A stretch of DNA of 64,000 nt from Jeongeupia sp. USM3 (GTDB lineage: Bacteria; Pseudomonadota; Gammaproteobacteria; Burkholderiales; Chitinibacteraceae), in the NCBI RefSeq assembly GCF_001808185.1, contig NZ_CP017668.1, positions 2,356,001-2,420,000 on the forward strand, in the 5' to 3' direction. Position 1 is the first letter of the stretch, and each line of letters begins with the position of its first letter. This document shows positions 17,608-25,955 of this stretch, in pieces. The notes below the pieces were generated by a model that worked only from the letters and a program-made list of their open reading frames with translations, did no database searches and had not been told where the DNA came from. The position numbers were made by a program, and so were the translations under genes.

Positions 17608-18885
17608 ATGATGACCCAGAACGAACAACTCTTCGACGCCGCGCAGAAGCACATCCCCGGCGGTGTCAATTCGCCGGTGCGCGCCTTCGGCTCGGTCGGC
17701 GGCACGCCGCGCTTCTTCAAGAAAGGCGAAGGCGCCTACGTCTGGGACGCCGACGGTCAGCGCTACATCGACTACGTCGGCTCCTGGGGGCCGCTGATCC
17801 TCGGCCACGCGCATCCGCAGGTGCTCGATGCGGTGATCGCCGCCGCACGCGACGGCCTGTCGTTCGGCGCACCGACGCAGCGCGAGATCGACCTCGCCGA
17901 CCTGCTGTGCGAGATGCTGCCGTCGATCGAACAGGTCCGGCTGGTATCGAGCGGCACCGAGGCGACGATGAGCGCGATCCGGCTCGCACGCGGCTTCACC
18001 GGCCGCGACAAGCTGGTCAAGTTCGAAGGCTGCTACCACGGCCATGCCGACAGCCTGCTGGTGAAGGCCGGCTCGGGCCTGCTGACCTTCGGCAACCCGT
18101 CGAGCGCCGGCGTGCCGGCCGCCGTCGCCGCCGACACCATCGTGCTGCCCTACAACGATGTCGCCGCGCTGGAAGCGCTGTTCGCAGCAGAAGGCGACAA
18201 GATCGCCGCAATCATCGTCGAACCGGTCGCCGGCAACATGAACCTGGTCAAGGCATCGCCCGGCTTCGTCGCGGCGATGCGCTCGCTGACCGAGCGCCAT
18301 GGCGCGGTGCTGATCTACGACGAGGTGATGACCGGTTTCCGTGTCGGCCTCGACTGCGCGCAGGGGCTGCACGGCGTGACGCCGGACCTGACCTGCCTGG
18401 GCAAGGTCGTCGGCGGCGGCATGCCGCTGGCGGCATTCGGCGGCCGCGCCGACATCATGGCCAGACTGGCGCCGCTCGGCCCGGTCTATCAGGCCGGCAC
18501 GCTGTCGGGCAACCCGGTCGCCGTCGCCGCCGGCCTTGCCACCTTGCAGGCGATCCGCGCACCAGGCTTCTTCGAGCAACTTTCCGCGAAAACCGCCGCG
18601 CTGGCCGACGGCCTCGGCGCCGCGGCCCGCGATGCCGACGTCGCGTTCTCGGCGCAAAGCGTCGGCGGCATGTTCGGCGTCTACTTCAGCACCACGGCGC
18701 CACAGTCGTTTGCCGACGTGATGGCATCGGACCGGACGCGCTTCAACGCCTTCTTCCATGCAATGCTCGCCGAGGGAATCTACCTCGCGCCGTCGGCGTT
18801 CGAAGCCGGCTTCGTCTCCGCCGCCCACAGCGATGCCGATATCGACGCGACGATCGCCGCCGCCGCGCGCATCTTCAAAGCCTGA
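17608..18885 (+). CDS. hemL: Glutamate-1-semialdehyde 2,1-aminomutase
   Basis: PLP enzyme that makes 5-aminolevulinate, the first committed haem precursor of the C5 pathway. Length 425 residues is typical. Signatures are 'KHIPGGVNSPVRAFGSVGGT', 'SSGTEATMSAIRLARG', 'EGCYHGHADSLLVKAGSG' and 'LIYDEVMTGFRV', with the Schiff-base lysine in 'CLGKVVGGGMPLAAFGG' at about Lys266. An ATG three bases downstream could also be used. It is co-directional with hemJ but separated by the palindromic repeat, so it may have its own promoter. Confidence 0.97.
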   Translation: MMTQNEQLFDAAQKHIPGGVNSPVRAFGSVGGTPRFFKKGEGAYVWDADGQRYIDYVGSWGPLILGHAHPQVLDAVIAAARDGLSFGAPTQREIDLADLLCEMLPSIEQVRLVSSGTEATMSAIRLARGFTGRDKLVKFEGCYHGHADSLLVKAGSGLLTFGNPSSAGVPAAVAADTIVLPYNDVAALEALFAAEGDKIAAIIVEPVAGNMNLVKASPGFVAAMRSLTERHGAVLIYDEVMTGFRVGLDCAQGLHGVTPDLTCLGKVVGGGMPLAAFGGRADIMARLAPLGPVYQAGTLSGNPVAVAAGLATLQAIRAPGFFEQLSAKTAALADGLGAAARDADVAFSAQSVGGMFGVYFSTTAPQSFADVMASDRTRFNAFFHAMLAEGIYLAPSAFEAGFVSAAHSDADIDATIAAAARIFKA

Positions 18886-18903
18886 TCGCGCGCCCGTCGC
18901 CCG

Positions 18904-18931
18904 GGCAGGGCCGCCACCCGGCGGCCCTGCC
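18904..18931 (+). terminator. Stem-loop after hemL
   Basis: Perfect 12-base stem GGCAGGGCCGCC/GGCGGCCCTGCC with a 4-base loop, 19 bases after the hemL stop. There is no T run, so it may act as an RNA 3'-end stabiliser or a Rho-assisted end rather than a classic terminator. Confidence 0.6.
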
Positions 18932-19294
18932 ACCGGTCAGCCGGTGAACGGCTGAAACCGCCACCGTTTCCCCCTTCTCGCTCCGCCGGCGTTCAGTTTG
19001 ATGCTGACTCATCGGGTCAGTACCTGATGGGTATTCACCCGATCACGCCCTGCGCGGCTTCCGCGCTATAACCGCAGAAACCCGGCTTATCACGACCGTC
19101 AGTCGCCACCTTCCGGCGGCCTTCCGGGGCCGGTCGTCATGCTCCCGACCGGCCCCGGAAACCGTGTTGTAGCTTGGAAACACGGCTGCATATGATGAAA
19201 TGCTAATGTTCAGCCGACCGGTAACATCAGCACATCAGAAAATACTGATTCATCGGGGACGCCCCGGCGGACAGAGAGCGGTTCGGGAGCCGAG
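18932..19294. other. Long 5' region of the type IV pilus operon
   Basis: About 360 bases without a gene between hemL and pilY1. It holds a 15-base perfect inverted repeat (19122-19136 with 19146-19160, 9-base loop) and a second small stem CCGTGTT/AACACGG just downstream (19162-19184). The second stem overlaps a sigma-54-like sequence. This is the likely control region of the pilus operon. Confidence 0.55.
19175..19190 (+). promoter_or_regulatory. Candidate sigma-54-type promoter for pilY1 operon
   Basis: TGGAAACACGGCTGCA keeps the invariant GG-N10-GC spacing and the TGCA -12 end of RpoN promoters, but the -24 element (TGGAAA) departs from TGGCAC. Start of transcription would be near 19201, about 95 bases before pilY1. 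Confidence 0.35.
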
Positions 19295-22200
19295 ATGCGA
19301 TTTCGATTCAACACACTGCGCTACGGCATGGCCCTGGCCTTTCCGGCACTGGCGCACAGCGCATTCGCGGCCGAACCGTACCCGGCGCTGCCGGCGACGC
19401 TGTCGTCGACGGTGACGCCGAACGTGCTGCTGCACATCGACAACTCGGGCAGCATGGGCGATCGCCCGCGCAGCGGCGGTGACAAGATCAAGATGGACAT
19501 CGCCAAGGATGTCGCCACCAAGCTGATCGAGGACAACCCGAACCTGCGCTGGGGCATCTTCTCGTTCGATACCCGCAGCACCAGCACCTCCGGCGTGCTG
19601 CAGGCGCCGATCGGCTCGGACAAGGACACGCTGCTGACCTCGATCAGCAACCTGAGCGATTCGACCTGGACGCCGCTCGGCGAGGCCATGGTCGAGATCA
19701 CCCGCTATTTCGGCGGCCAGAGCAGCTTCTACGGCAAGACCAGGAACACCAGCAACGGCACCTATACCAGCCCGATCCAGTACCGCTGCCAGAAGAACTT
19801 CGCGATCGTCGTCACCGACGGCCAGTCGACCAAGGACAATGCCCTGCCCGGCGTCGGCGGCAAGTCGGTCATCGACTACACCAGCTACGACAGCGCCGAC
19901 CGGGCACAGAGCCGGTCGTTCCAGATCTGCCAGAACACCAACACCGTTTCGTCGGTCACCTGTCCGGCCACGCTCGAAGGCGCAGCCAGCGGTTCCAGCG
20001 CCAACCGCTTCTACGGCAACGCCAGCGATGACGAAACATACGGCCGGTCGATCCGCGATGTGGCGATGTACGCCTACGACGCCGATTTCCGCGTCGGCGG
20101 CACCGATCTCGACGGCAAGAGCTTCGACGATCCCAAGTTCCTCAAGCAGAACCTCACCACCTATACCGTCGGTTTCGACGTCAACGACCCGGTACTCAAT
20201 GCCACGGCGATCGTCGGTCACGGCAAGTACTACCCGGCCGGCGACGAGAATGCGCTGACCGTCGCACTCGGCAACGCCGTTGCCGACATCGTCGATTCGA
20301 TCTCCAACGCCGGCGGCGTCGCGACGCAAAGCGAAACCGTATCGGTCGGCAACAAGGTCTTCCAGCCGGTATTCAATCCCAAGGGCTGGTACGGCGAATT
20401 GCGCTGCTTCAACCTCGACGGCAGCGGCAATTTCGACCCGGCAACGTCGCAATGCACGCCGAACGGCAAGGCGATCATTCCAGCGGCGGCAAGCCGGAAA
20501 ATCCATTCGGCGAAAGTCACCGGCGGCACCACGACGGCGTTCAGTTTCATGGACGGCCCGTCGACCGTCGTCGGCAATATGACGACGGCTCAAAAGAACG
20601 CGCTCGGTGCCAACAACACCGAACGGCAGAACGTGGTCCGCTTCCTGCGCGGCGAAACCGTCAGCGGTTACCGCACGCGCAGCAACGGCCTGCTCGGCGA
20701 CATCATCGACAGCCAGCCCGTCGTCGTCACCAAGCCGAGCGGCCAGACGCCCGAGACCAGCTACGACGTGTTCAAGAACGCCAACGCCGGCCGCAACATG
20801 GTGTTCATCGGCGCCAACGACGGCATGCTGCACGCGTTCAGCATCGCCGACATGACCGAGATCATGGGCTACATCCCGTCGGCGGTTTACCCGCACCTGA
20901 AGGCGCTGACCGCCACCGACTACGGTGAAGCCGGCACGCCGCACACCTACCACGTCAACGGCGCGATGCGGCAGATGGACGTGAGGCTCGGCAGCGCCTG
21001 GAAAACGATCCTGACCGGCGGACTGGGCCAGGGTGGCCAGGGCTACTTCGCCATCGACGCGACCAGCGCCGCCAACTTCTCGAGCGCCACCAGCACCGTC
21101 AGGTGGGAGTGGACCGACCAGAGCCACGCCAACGTCGGCTACGCCTTCGGCGCACCGGTGATCTACAACGTCCGCGCCTCGCGCACGACCGCCGAGCCGG
21201 CCGTCATCCTCAACAACGGCTACGACGCCGACTACGACGACAGCAGTTATGGCACACGCGGCAGCCGGACCTCGGCGCTCTACATCGTCCGCGCCAGCGA
21301 CGGCACCCTGATCAAGCGCATCGACGTGCCGGGCGGCGCGGGCCTGTCGGCGCCGGCCGGCGTCGACTACGGCCAGGACGGCGTGCTCGACTATGTCTAC
21401 GCCGGCGACCTGAACGGCAAGCTGTGGCGCTTCGACCTGACCGCCGACAGCCCGGACGGCTTCTCGGTCGTGAGCAATCCGGTCTACGACGCCGGCCTGA
21501 CCCATCCTATCGTCATGCGTCCGGCCATCCAGGCACTCAACGCCAGCGACGGCACTTCGCTCGGCAATATGGTCGTCTTCGGTACCGGCAAGCTGCTGAC
21601 CAATGCCGACCGGCTCGACACAACCACGCAGACGCTCTATGGCGTGCTCGACAAGCTCGACGGCACGACCGTCGCGCAGAGCAAGCTGGTCGCGCAGACC
21701 ATCGTCGATACCGCCAGCCTCGACGACAGCGGCCGGCGGATCGGCACCTACCGGAAGATGTCGACCAACGCGATCGACCTCAAGGCGGCCGACAACGTCA
21801 AGCTCGGCTGGTACGTCAACCTGCCGGGCGGCGAACGGCTGGTCACCTCGCCGATGCTGTTCAACGACAAGGTGCTGTTCGGTACCGGCAGCACGCAATC
21901 GACCGAGCAGTGCCTGCCCGGCGGCAAGGGCTGGATCATGGGGCTGAACCCGCTGACCGGATCGGTCACGGCCGACCGGCGCGGCCGGCCGTACAGTTTT
22001 GTCGACATCACGCCGGACCTGCGCTCGACCACCGCCGACCAGATCGGCTTCGGCAGCGGCCCGGCCTATGCCAGCGGCTACGAAACCGGCGGGATTCCGA
22101 CCGAAATCGCCTACGTCGCCGGCGATTCCAAGCTGGTGACCTCGGACAAGCCCGGCGGCGTCCTCGGCAGTGCCGGCCACGTGGTCGCGCAGCGCGAAAG

Positions 22201-22396
22201 CAACTCGATGGGTGTCTACATCGGCAATGCCGCCCCCGGCGTGACCACCGGCGACCCGAGCAAGGTGCCGGCATCCATCGGCAACGGCAGCACCTACAAC
22301 TGCACCATCGGCAACGACAAATGCACCAAGGAGCCGCTGCTCGGCCCGGCCAGCGGTGCCAAGGTCGAGACGCTGACCTGGCGGGAGATCAAATGA
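19295..22396 (+). CDS. pilY1: PilY1-like type IV pilus tip/adhesin and biogenesis factor
   Basis: Secreted protein of 1033 residues with a signal peptide ending near 'AHSAFAAEP'. A von Willebrand A domain follows, with the MIDAS motif 'LHIDNSGSMGD' (Asp49) and 'TPLGEAMVEITRYF'. The C-terminal half is the PilY1 beta-propeller, seen in 'GANDGMLHAFSIAD', the GLGQGGQGYFAIDAT blade, an Asp-rich loop 'NGYDADYDDSSYG' that may bind calcium, and 'QDGVLDYVYAGDLNGKLWRF'. PilY1 proteins cap or initiate type IV pili, promote extension and mediate adhesion or surface sensing. The gene leads the minor-pilin operon here, rather than following pilX as is common elsewhere, and its stop overlaps fimT. Confidence 0.93.
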   Translation: MRFRFNTLRYGMALAFPALAHSAFAAEPYPALPATLSSTVTPNVLLHIDNSGSMGDRPRSGGDKIKMDIAKDVATKLIEDNPNLRWGIFSFDTRSTSTSGVLQAPIGSDKDTLLTSISNLSDSTWTPLGEAMVEITRYFGGQSSFYGKTRNTSNGTYTSPIQYRCQKNFAIVVTDGQSTKDNALPGVGGKSVIDYTSYDSADRAQSRSFQICQNTNTVSSVTCPATLEGAASGSSANRFYGNASDDETYGRSIRDVAMYAYDADFRVGGTDLDGKSFDDPKFLKQNLTTYTVGFDVNDPVLNATAIVGHGKYYPAGDENALTVALGNAVADIVDSISNAGGVATQSETVSVGNKVFQPVFNPKGWYGELRCFNLDGSGNFDPATSQCTPNGKAIIPAAASRKIHSAKVTGGTTTAFSFMDGPSTVVGNMTTAQKNALGANNTERQNVVRFLRGETVSGYRTRSNGLLGDIIDSQPVVVTKPSGQTPETSYDVFKNANAGRNMVFIGANDGMLHAFSIADMTEIMGYIPSAVYPHLKALTATDYGEAGTPHTYHVNGAMRQMDVRLGSAWKTILTGGLGQGGQGYFAIDATSAANFSSATSTVRWEWTDQSHANVGYAFGAPVIYNVRASRTTAEPAVILNNGYDADYDDSSYGTRGSRTSALYIVRASDGTLIKRIDVPGGAGLSAPAGVDYGQDGVLDYVYAGDLNGKLWRFDLTADSPDGFSVVSNPVYDAGLTHPIVMRPAIQALNASDGTSLGNMVVFGTGKLLTNADRLDTTTQTLYGVLDKLDGTTVAQSKLVAQTIVDTASLDDSGRRIGTYRKMSTNAIDLKAADNVKLGWYVNLPGGERLVTSPMLFNDKVLFGTGSTQSTEQCLPGGKGWIMGLNPLTGSVTADRRGRPYSFVDITPDLRSTTADQIGFGSGPAYASGYETGGIPTEIAYVAGDSKLVTSDKPGGVLGSAGHVVAQRESNSMGVYIGNAAPGVTTGDPSKVPASIGNGSTYNCTIGNDKCTKEPLLGPASGAKVETLTWREIK

Positions 22397-22911
22397 TGCG
22401 CAACGTCCGCAAACACCAGCACCGCAAGCAGGACGGCACCTCGCTGATCGAAATGATGGTGTCCGTCTCGCTGCTGGGCATCCTTGCCGCGGTCGCGGTA
22501 CCGAGCATGGTCGAATGGGTCAGGGATGTCCGGCTGGCGTCGCAAAGCGACATGCTGGTCAGCGCGCTCAATACCGCCAGGCTCGAGGCGATCAAGCGCC
22601 GCAGCACGATGACGGTATGCCCGAAACCGACCGGCACCAGCGCCACGAACTGTTCGACGACGGCCGGTGACTGGTCGAGCGGCTGGCTGGTCAACGATAC
22701 CAGCAGCAAGGTGCTGGAGTTCCTGGTCCAGCGCGGCGTCACCGTCACGACCGGCGGTTCGGCGACGTCGGTGGTGTTCAACCCGACGCTGGGCAGCGCG
22801 CAGGCGGCGGCAACATTCACGCTGTGCGTCAGCGGCCACAAGCAGCACCAGATCGCCGTTGCGCTGTCGGGCCGGGTCAGCAAGACCATCACCTCGACGG
22901 TGTGCGCGTGA
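22393..22911 (+). CDS. fimT: FimT/GspH-family minor pseudopilin
   Basis: Type IV prepilin-like protein of 172 residues. After a 15-residue basic leader comes the PilD cleavage site 'DGTSLIEMMVSVSLLGILAA', with Gly at -1 and Glu at +5, followed by the hydrophobic assembly helix. Two C-terminal cysteines in 'TVCPKPTGTSATNCS' and the final 'TSTVCA' are typical of disulfide-bonded minor pilins. Predicted to join the pilus-priming complex. The ATGATG start overlaps the pilY1 stop (ATGA), and the 3' end overlaps pilV, so translation is coupled along the operon. Confidence 0.9.
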   Translation: MMRNVRKHQHRKQDGTSLIEMMVSVSLLGILAAVAVPSMVEWVRDVRLASQSDMLVSALNTARLEAIKRRSTMTVCPKPTGTSATNCSTTAGDWSSGWLVNDTSSKVLEFLVQRGVTVTTGGSATSVVFNPTLGSAQAAATFTLCVSGHKQHQIAVALSGRVSKTITSTVCA

Positions 22912-23420
22912 AACGCCGGCAGCGCGGCATCTCGCTGATCGAGGTGATGGTGTCGCTGGTGATCCTCGCGCTGGGCCTGCTGGGGCTCGCCGGCCTGCAT
23001 TCGCGCTCGCTGATCATGGGCCAGAGCAGCTACTACCGCGGCATCGCCGCCGACCTCAGCGCCGATCTGGCCGACCGGATCCGCGCCAGCCGCACGCCCT
23101 ATCTCGGCAGCGGCACCGACGGTTCGACCGCGCTGCCGCCGGATTTTGCCCTGTGCAAGCAGAACATCACCGACCAGGACAGCGTCAACTGCGGCATGCA
23201 GGATCCGACGCGCCAGGCCTATCTGGTCGGCAGCGAAATGACCGAGTGGAACGCCGCATTGCGCTCGCAGCTGCCCGGTGCGCGCTACGCGCTGGCCTCG
23301 GCCAACAGCCAGTCTGCCGGCTTCCTGCGCTATACGCTGACGATCACCTGGATCGACGATCGCGGCAAGGCCAGCGATTCGGCCGATTACAACAGCAGTT
23401 ACACGACGGTGATCGAATGA
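22908..23420 (+). CDS. pilV: Minor pilin PilV
   Basis: 170-residue prepilin with leader 'KRRQRG' and processing site 'GISLIEVMVSLVILALGLLG', typical of PilV. Downstream 'LADRIRASRTPYLG' resembles the PilV helix-turn region. The start is a GTG at 22908 (GTGA overlap with the fimT stop), giving a short basic leader; no ATG exists in frame before the cleavage site. GTG start plus overlap suggests that expression depends on coupling to fimT. It would form part of the PilVWX-FimU-type tip complex. Confidence 0.88.
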   Translation: MKRRQRGISLIEVMVSLVILALGLLGLAGLHSRSLIMGQSSYYRGIAADLSADLADRIRASRTPYLGSGTDGSTALPPDFALCKQNITDQDSVNCGMQDPTRQAYLVGSEMTEWNAALRSQLPGARYALASANSQSAGFLRYTLTITWIDDRGKASDSADYNSSYTTVIE

Positions 23421-24172
23421 AGTCCTCGCGCGGATTCACGCTGATCGAGCTGATGGTCACCATGGCCATCTCGCTGCTGGTGCTGCTCGCGGTGTCCGAA
23501 CTCTACATGTCGACGCGGCAGACCTACCGGGTCCAGCGGATGCAGAACCATCTGTCCGAGGACGGCCGCTTCGCGCTGTCGATGCTGCAACGCGTGATCG
23601 GCCAGGCCGGTTACCGCGCCGACCCGACCGTCGCGCTGCCCGCCGACCGGATTTCCGGCAGCTCGAGCACCGCGGTCACGCTGAAGTTCACCGCCGACGG
23701 GACCAACCAGATCGATTGCTCGGGCGGCGCGGCAGCGGCCGGCGCCACGACGCTGGCAATCGGCTTCGCCAACGGCAAACTCCAGTGCGATACGACCGAC
23801 TGGCTTGCAAGCACCGGCAGCGGCAACGGTACCGAAGTCGCCGATTTCAGGCTCCAGTACGGCGTCGACGACGTCGATGCGGTGCCGGCCACGCCGGCCG
23901 AATTCGGTTGCGGCAGCAATGTCGGCGGTTCCAGCTTCAAACAGCGCGATTGCGTCGCCAACCGTTACGTCGGCAGCTTGAGCGGCGGCCAGACGGCGGC
24001 GCAGATCGTCGCGGTCAAGGTCTGCATGGTCCTGCGCAGCGAAAGCACCGACACGAGCATCGTCAGGCCGGCTGCAGTCGGTGATTGTAGCGGCCAGGCG
24101 ATCGCCGGATCCGGAACCGACAGAAAGCTCTACCGTACCTTCCGCACGACCGTCGTGCTCAGAAACCGCTAG
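23417..24172 (+). CDS. pilW: Minor pilin PilW
   Basis: 251-residue prepilin with leader 'MKSSRG' and site 'GFTLIELMVTMAISLLVLLA' (Glu at +5). PilW features are 'RVQRMQNHLSEDGRFALSML' and 'QRVIGQAGYRAD', followed by a large Gly/Ser/Thr-rich globular part with cysteine pairs ('EFGCGSN', 'QRDCVAN', 'VGDCSG'). It forms part of the priming and tip complex with PilV, PilX and PilY1. It overlaps pilV by four bases (ATGA). Confidence 0.9.
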   Translation: MKSSRGFTLIELMVTMAISLLVLLAVSELYMSTRQTYRVQRMQNHLSEDGRFALSMLQRVIGQAGYRADPTVALPADRISGSSSTAVTLKFTADGTNQIDCSGGAAAAGATTLAIGFANGKLQCDTTDWLASTGSGNGTEVADFRLQYGVDDVDAVPATPAEFGCGSNVGGSSFKQRDCVANRYVGSLSGGQTAAQIVAVKVCMVLRSESTDTSIVRPAAVGDCSGQAIAGSGTDRKLYRTFRTTVVLRNR

Positions 24173-24179
24173 GACCGCC

Positions 24180-24674
24180 ATGACTGTCCACTCCCGCCGC
24201 CAGAACGGCTTCGTGCTCGTGGTGTCGCTGATCCTGCTGGTGATCGTCACCATCCTGGTCGTCAACGCGATGCGGACGACGACGATGAACGAAAAGATGA
24301 CCGGCAACTACATGGACCGCAACCGCGCCTACCAGGCTGCCGAACAGGCGCTGCGCCAGGGCGAGGCGCTGCTGCAGAACAATGCCGACACCTGCCTGAC
24401 CGGCTGCACCAATGCCAGTGTCGTCGGCATGGGCGCTGCGGCGGCGGCAAACACGATGCCGAACACCTGGTCGGACACGAATGCCGAGAACGCCATCGTG
24501 GTGACCGGGCAGGCGACGTCGGCAAAATACCTGGTCAACCAGTTGAGCGACAGCTTTCTGCCCAGCGACAAGGCGGGCTGCAAGGCTTACAGCATCATGG
24601 GGCGCGGTCAGGGTATTGATGCGAGGTCGGTGGTCATATTGCAGTCCGTTGCCTACGTCTGCCCGATTTCGTAA
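24180..24674 (+). CDS. pilX: PilX-like minor pilin
   Basis: 164-residue protein with a short basic leader and 'NGFVLVVSLILLVIVTILVV', the PilX pattern in which the +5 Glu is absent. Next come 'MNEKMTGNYMDRNRAYQAAE' and 'QALRQGEALL', the conserved PilX/PilX_N block. Cysteines in 'DTCLTGC', 'KAGCKAY' and 'AYVCPIS' could form disulfides. As in other PilX/GspK-type proteins, the missing Glu5 fits a position at the very tip of the pilus. The ATG is seven bases after the pilW stop. Confidence 0.87.
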   Translation: MTVHSRRQNGFVLVVSLILLVIVTILVVNAMRTTTMNEKMTGNYMDRNRAYQAAEQALRQGEALLQNNADTCLTGCTNASVVGMGAAAAANTMPNTWSDTNAENAIVVTGQATSAKYLVNQLSDSFLPSDKAGCKAYSIMGRGQGIDARSVVILQSVAYVCPIS

Positions 24675-24686
24675 GGAATAGAATCA

Positions 24687-25064
24687 ATGAGAAAGCAAGA
24701 TCGGGGGTTCACGCTGATCGAATTGATGATCACGGTCGCGATCATCGGCATTCTGGCCGCCATTGCGATACCCAGCTATACGCAATATGTCGTCAGAACC
24801 CGCCGCGTCGATGTACAGCGACAACTGATTGCCCATGCCCAAGCGCTGGAGCGCTATTTCAGCACCAATGGCCGTTATACCAGCAGCGGTACAACATGCG
24901 GCGTTGCCGATCCGACCAGCAGTTTCTACGGCATCCAGACCAATTGCGGCACGGCCAATGCATTCACCATTACCGCGACGCCGACCAGCGGGACATCCCA
25001 GGCAAATGATGGTACCCAGACGCTGGACAATACCGGTACCCGGACCGGAACCTGGGTCAACTGA
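24687..25064 (+). CDS. pilE: PilE-type (minor) pilin
   Basis: 125-residue pilin with leader 'MRKQDRG' and site 'GFTLIELMITVAIIGILAAI', then 'AIPSYTQYVVRTRRVDVQRQ', the conserved PilE alpha-helix. Two cysteines ('TTCGVAD', 'TNCGTAN') form the likely disulfide. The small size and last position in a pilY1 operon match the PilE minor pilins of Pseudomonas and betaproteobacteria rather than the major pilin. A strong terminator follows, ending the operon. Confidence 0.9.
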   Translation: MRKQDRGFTLIELMITVAIIGILAAIAIPSYTQYVVRTRRVDVQRQLIAHAQALERYFSTNGRYTSSGTTCGVADPTSSFYGIQTNCGTANAFTITATPTSGTSQANDGTQTLDNTGTRTGTWVN

Positions 25065-25088
25065 CCGTCAAGTCATTGACCGGAAAAC

Positions 25089-25117
25089 AAAAAAACCACC
25101 TTGCCGGTGGTTTTTTT
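25089..25117. terminator. Bidirectional terminator, pilE/tlpA-like
   Basis: AAAAAAACCACC/GGTGGTTTTTTT stem with TTGCC loop, 24 bases after the pilE stop and just before the stop of the minus-strand thioredoxin-like gene. Confidence 0.94.
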
Positions 25118-25121
25118 GCTG

Positions 25122-25616
25122 CTAGCCATTCAGCGCATCGGTGATCAGCCGGTTCAATTCGGCCATGTCCGGAATGCCGACGTATTGCTTGATGATCTTG
25201 CCGTTCTTGTCGAGCAGAAAACTCGTCGGCGTCAGCGCAACATCACCGAATGCTTTGGCCAGGCTGCCATCCTTGTCGTGGCTGACAATAAAGGGCAGAT
25301 CGGTCTGGCTACGATAATTCTGGATATATTCCGGAATGTCGTAACTCATTGCAATTGCAAGGGTACGGTAACCTTTTGGCCCGTATTCTTTCTGCAATTT
25401 GATCAGATCGGGCATTTCCTGCATGCAACCGCTGCAGCTCGTCGCCCAGAAATTAACCAAAACGACTTGGCCGCGCAGTGATTGCAGCGCGCTGTTCTGT
25501 CCTTCCATTGTCGTAAAACTGACATCTGGTGCTGACTTTTTTCCAGTCAGCATGAAAGCCGTTGCCAGAACGATGGCCACGACGGCGGCCATGCCCAGAT
25601 AACGCATCTTCATCAT
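25122..25616 (-). CDS. TlpA/ResA-like membrane-anchored thioredoxin
   Basis: Protein of 164 residues with one N-terminal membrane anchor ('MAAVVAIVLATAFMLTG') and a periplasmic thioredoxin fold. The redox site is 'WATSCSGCMQEMPDL' (CSGC), and the cis-Pro loop is 'VALTPTSFLLDKNG'. TlpA and ResA proteins reduce disulfides of apocytochrome c or other envelope targets; the partner here is unknown. The ATGs at 25616 and 25613 are both possible, preceded by GGGAA. Position directly after the pilin operon is probably incidental, although minor pilins are disulfide-rich. Confidence 0.9.
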   Translation of the reverse strand: MMKMRYLGMAAVVAIVLATAFMLTGKKSAPDVSFTTMEGQNSALQSLRGQVVLVNFWATSCSGCMQEMPDLIKLQKEYGPKGYRTLAIAMSYDIPEYIQNYRSQTDLPFIVSHDKDGSLAKAFGDVALTPTSFLLDKNGKIIKQYVGIPDMAELNRLITDALNG

Positions 25617-25700
25617 GGTTCCCGTGCGCTGTGATGTGCGCAGCAGTGTACTGCACCACCGCGCCGACATCCTTAAGTTGATATAGATAGAAGCATAAAT

Positions 25701-25737
25701 AAGAGTAGAAACAAGGGTGGCACAATGCTGTGGACAA
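25701..25737 (+). repeat. DnaA-box repeat unit, left copy
   Basis: AAGAGTAGAAACAAGGG followed after 11 bases by TGTGGACAA. An exact 17-base match with the same spacing to a DnaA-like box occurs at 26878-26914, on the other side of rbgA. Confidence 0.7.
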
Positions 25738-25921
25738 GCCGGATTCGACCGTCGCATCAAGCACTTGCCTCATTCGCGCGGACGGTACAAACCGCCAGCA
25801 GGGATGTGGACAAGTGGTGGAGCGTTTGGCTTCCGAATCCATGGCTTTGCTTGTTCACAGCCGGCCCTGCATCTACCCACAAGCCAAGTGGTTGATTTCA
25901 TTATGCCTTTGTGAACAAGCG

Positions 25922-25927
25922 TATAAT
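25922..25927 (+). promoter_or_regulatory. -10 element upstream of rbgA
   Basis: Consensus TATAAT 28 bases before the rbgA start. The -35 match is weak, and a DnaA-box-like TGTGAACAA sits where a -35 would lie, so the box could control access to this promoter. Confidence 0.5.
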
Positions 25928-25955
25928 CCGCGGCTTTTGAGCTTCAGGAGGGGTC

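Larger units (their letters stand above)
25617..25955. other. Control region rich in DnaA-box-like 9-mers
   Basis: About 340 bases with no supported gene between the thioredoxin-like gene and rbgA. It contains TGTGGACAA at 25729 and 25805, TTGTTCACA at 25851 and its reverse TGTGAACAA at 25910. The last two form an 11-base inverted repeat GCTTGTTCACA/TGTGAACAAGC. All are within one mismatch or so of the DnaA box TTATCCACA or its complement. Confidence 0.55.

Noticed and set aside
19250..22180. Minus-strand open frame of about 976 codons opposite pilY1
   Set aside because: Val/Ala/Asp/Gly repeats with no motif; pilY1 on the other strand has clear domains. Similar shadows lie opposite parE, parC and the PTS fusion gene.
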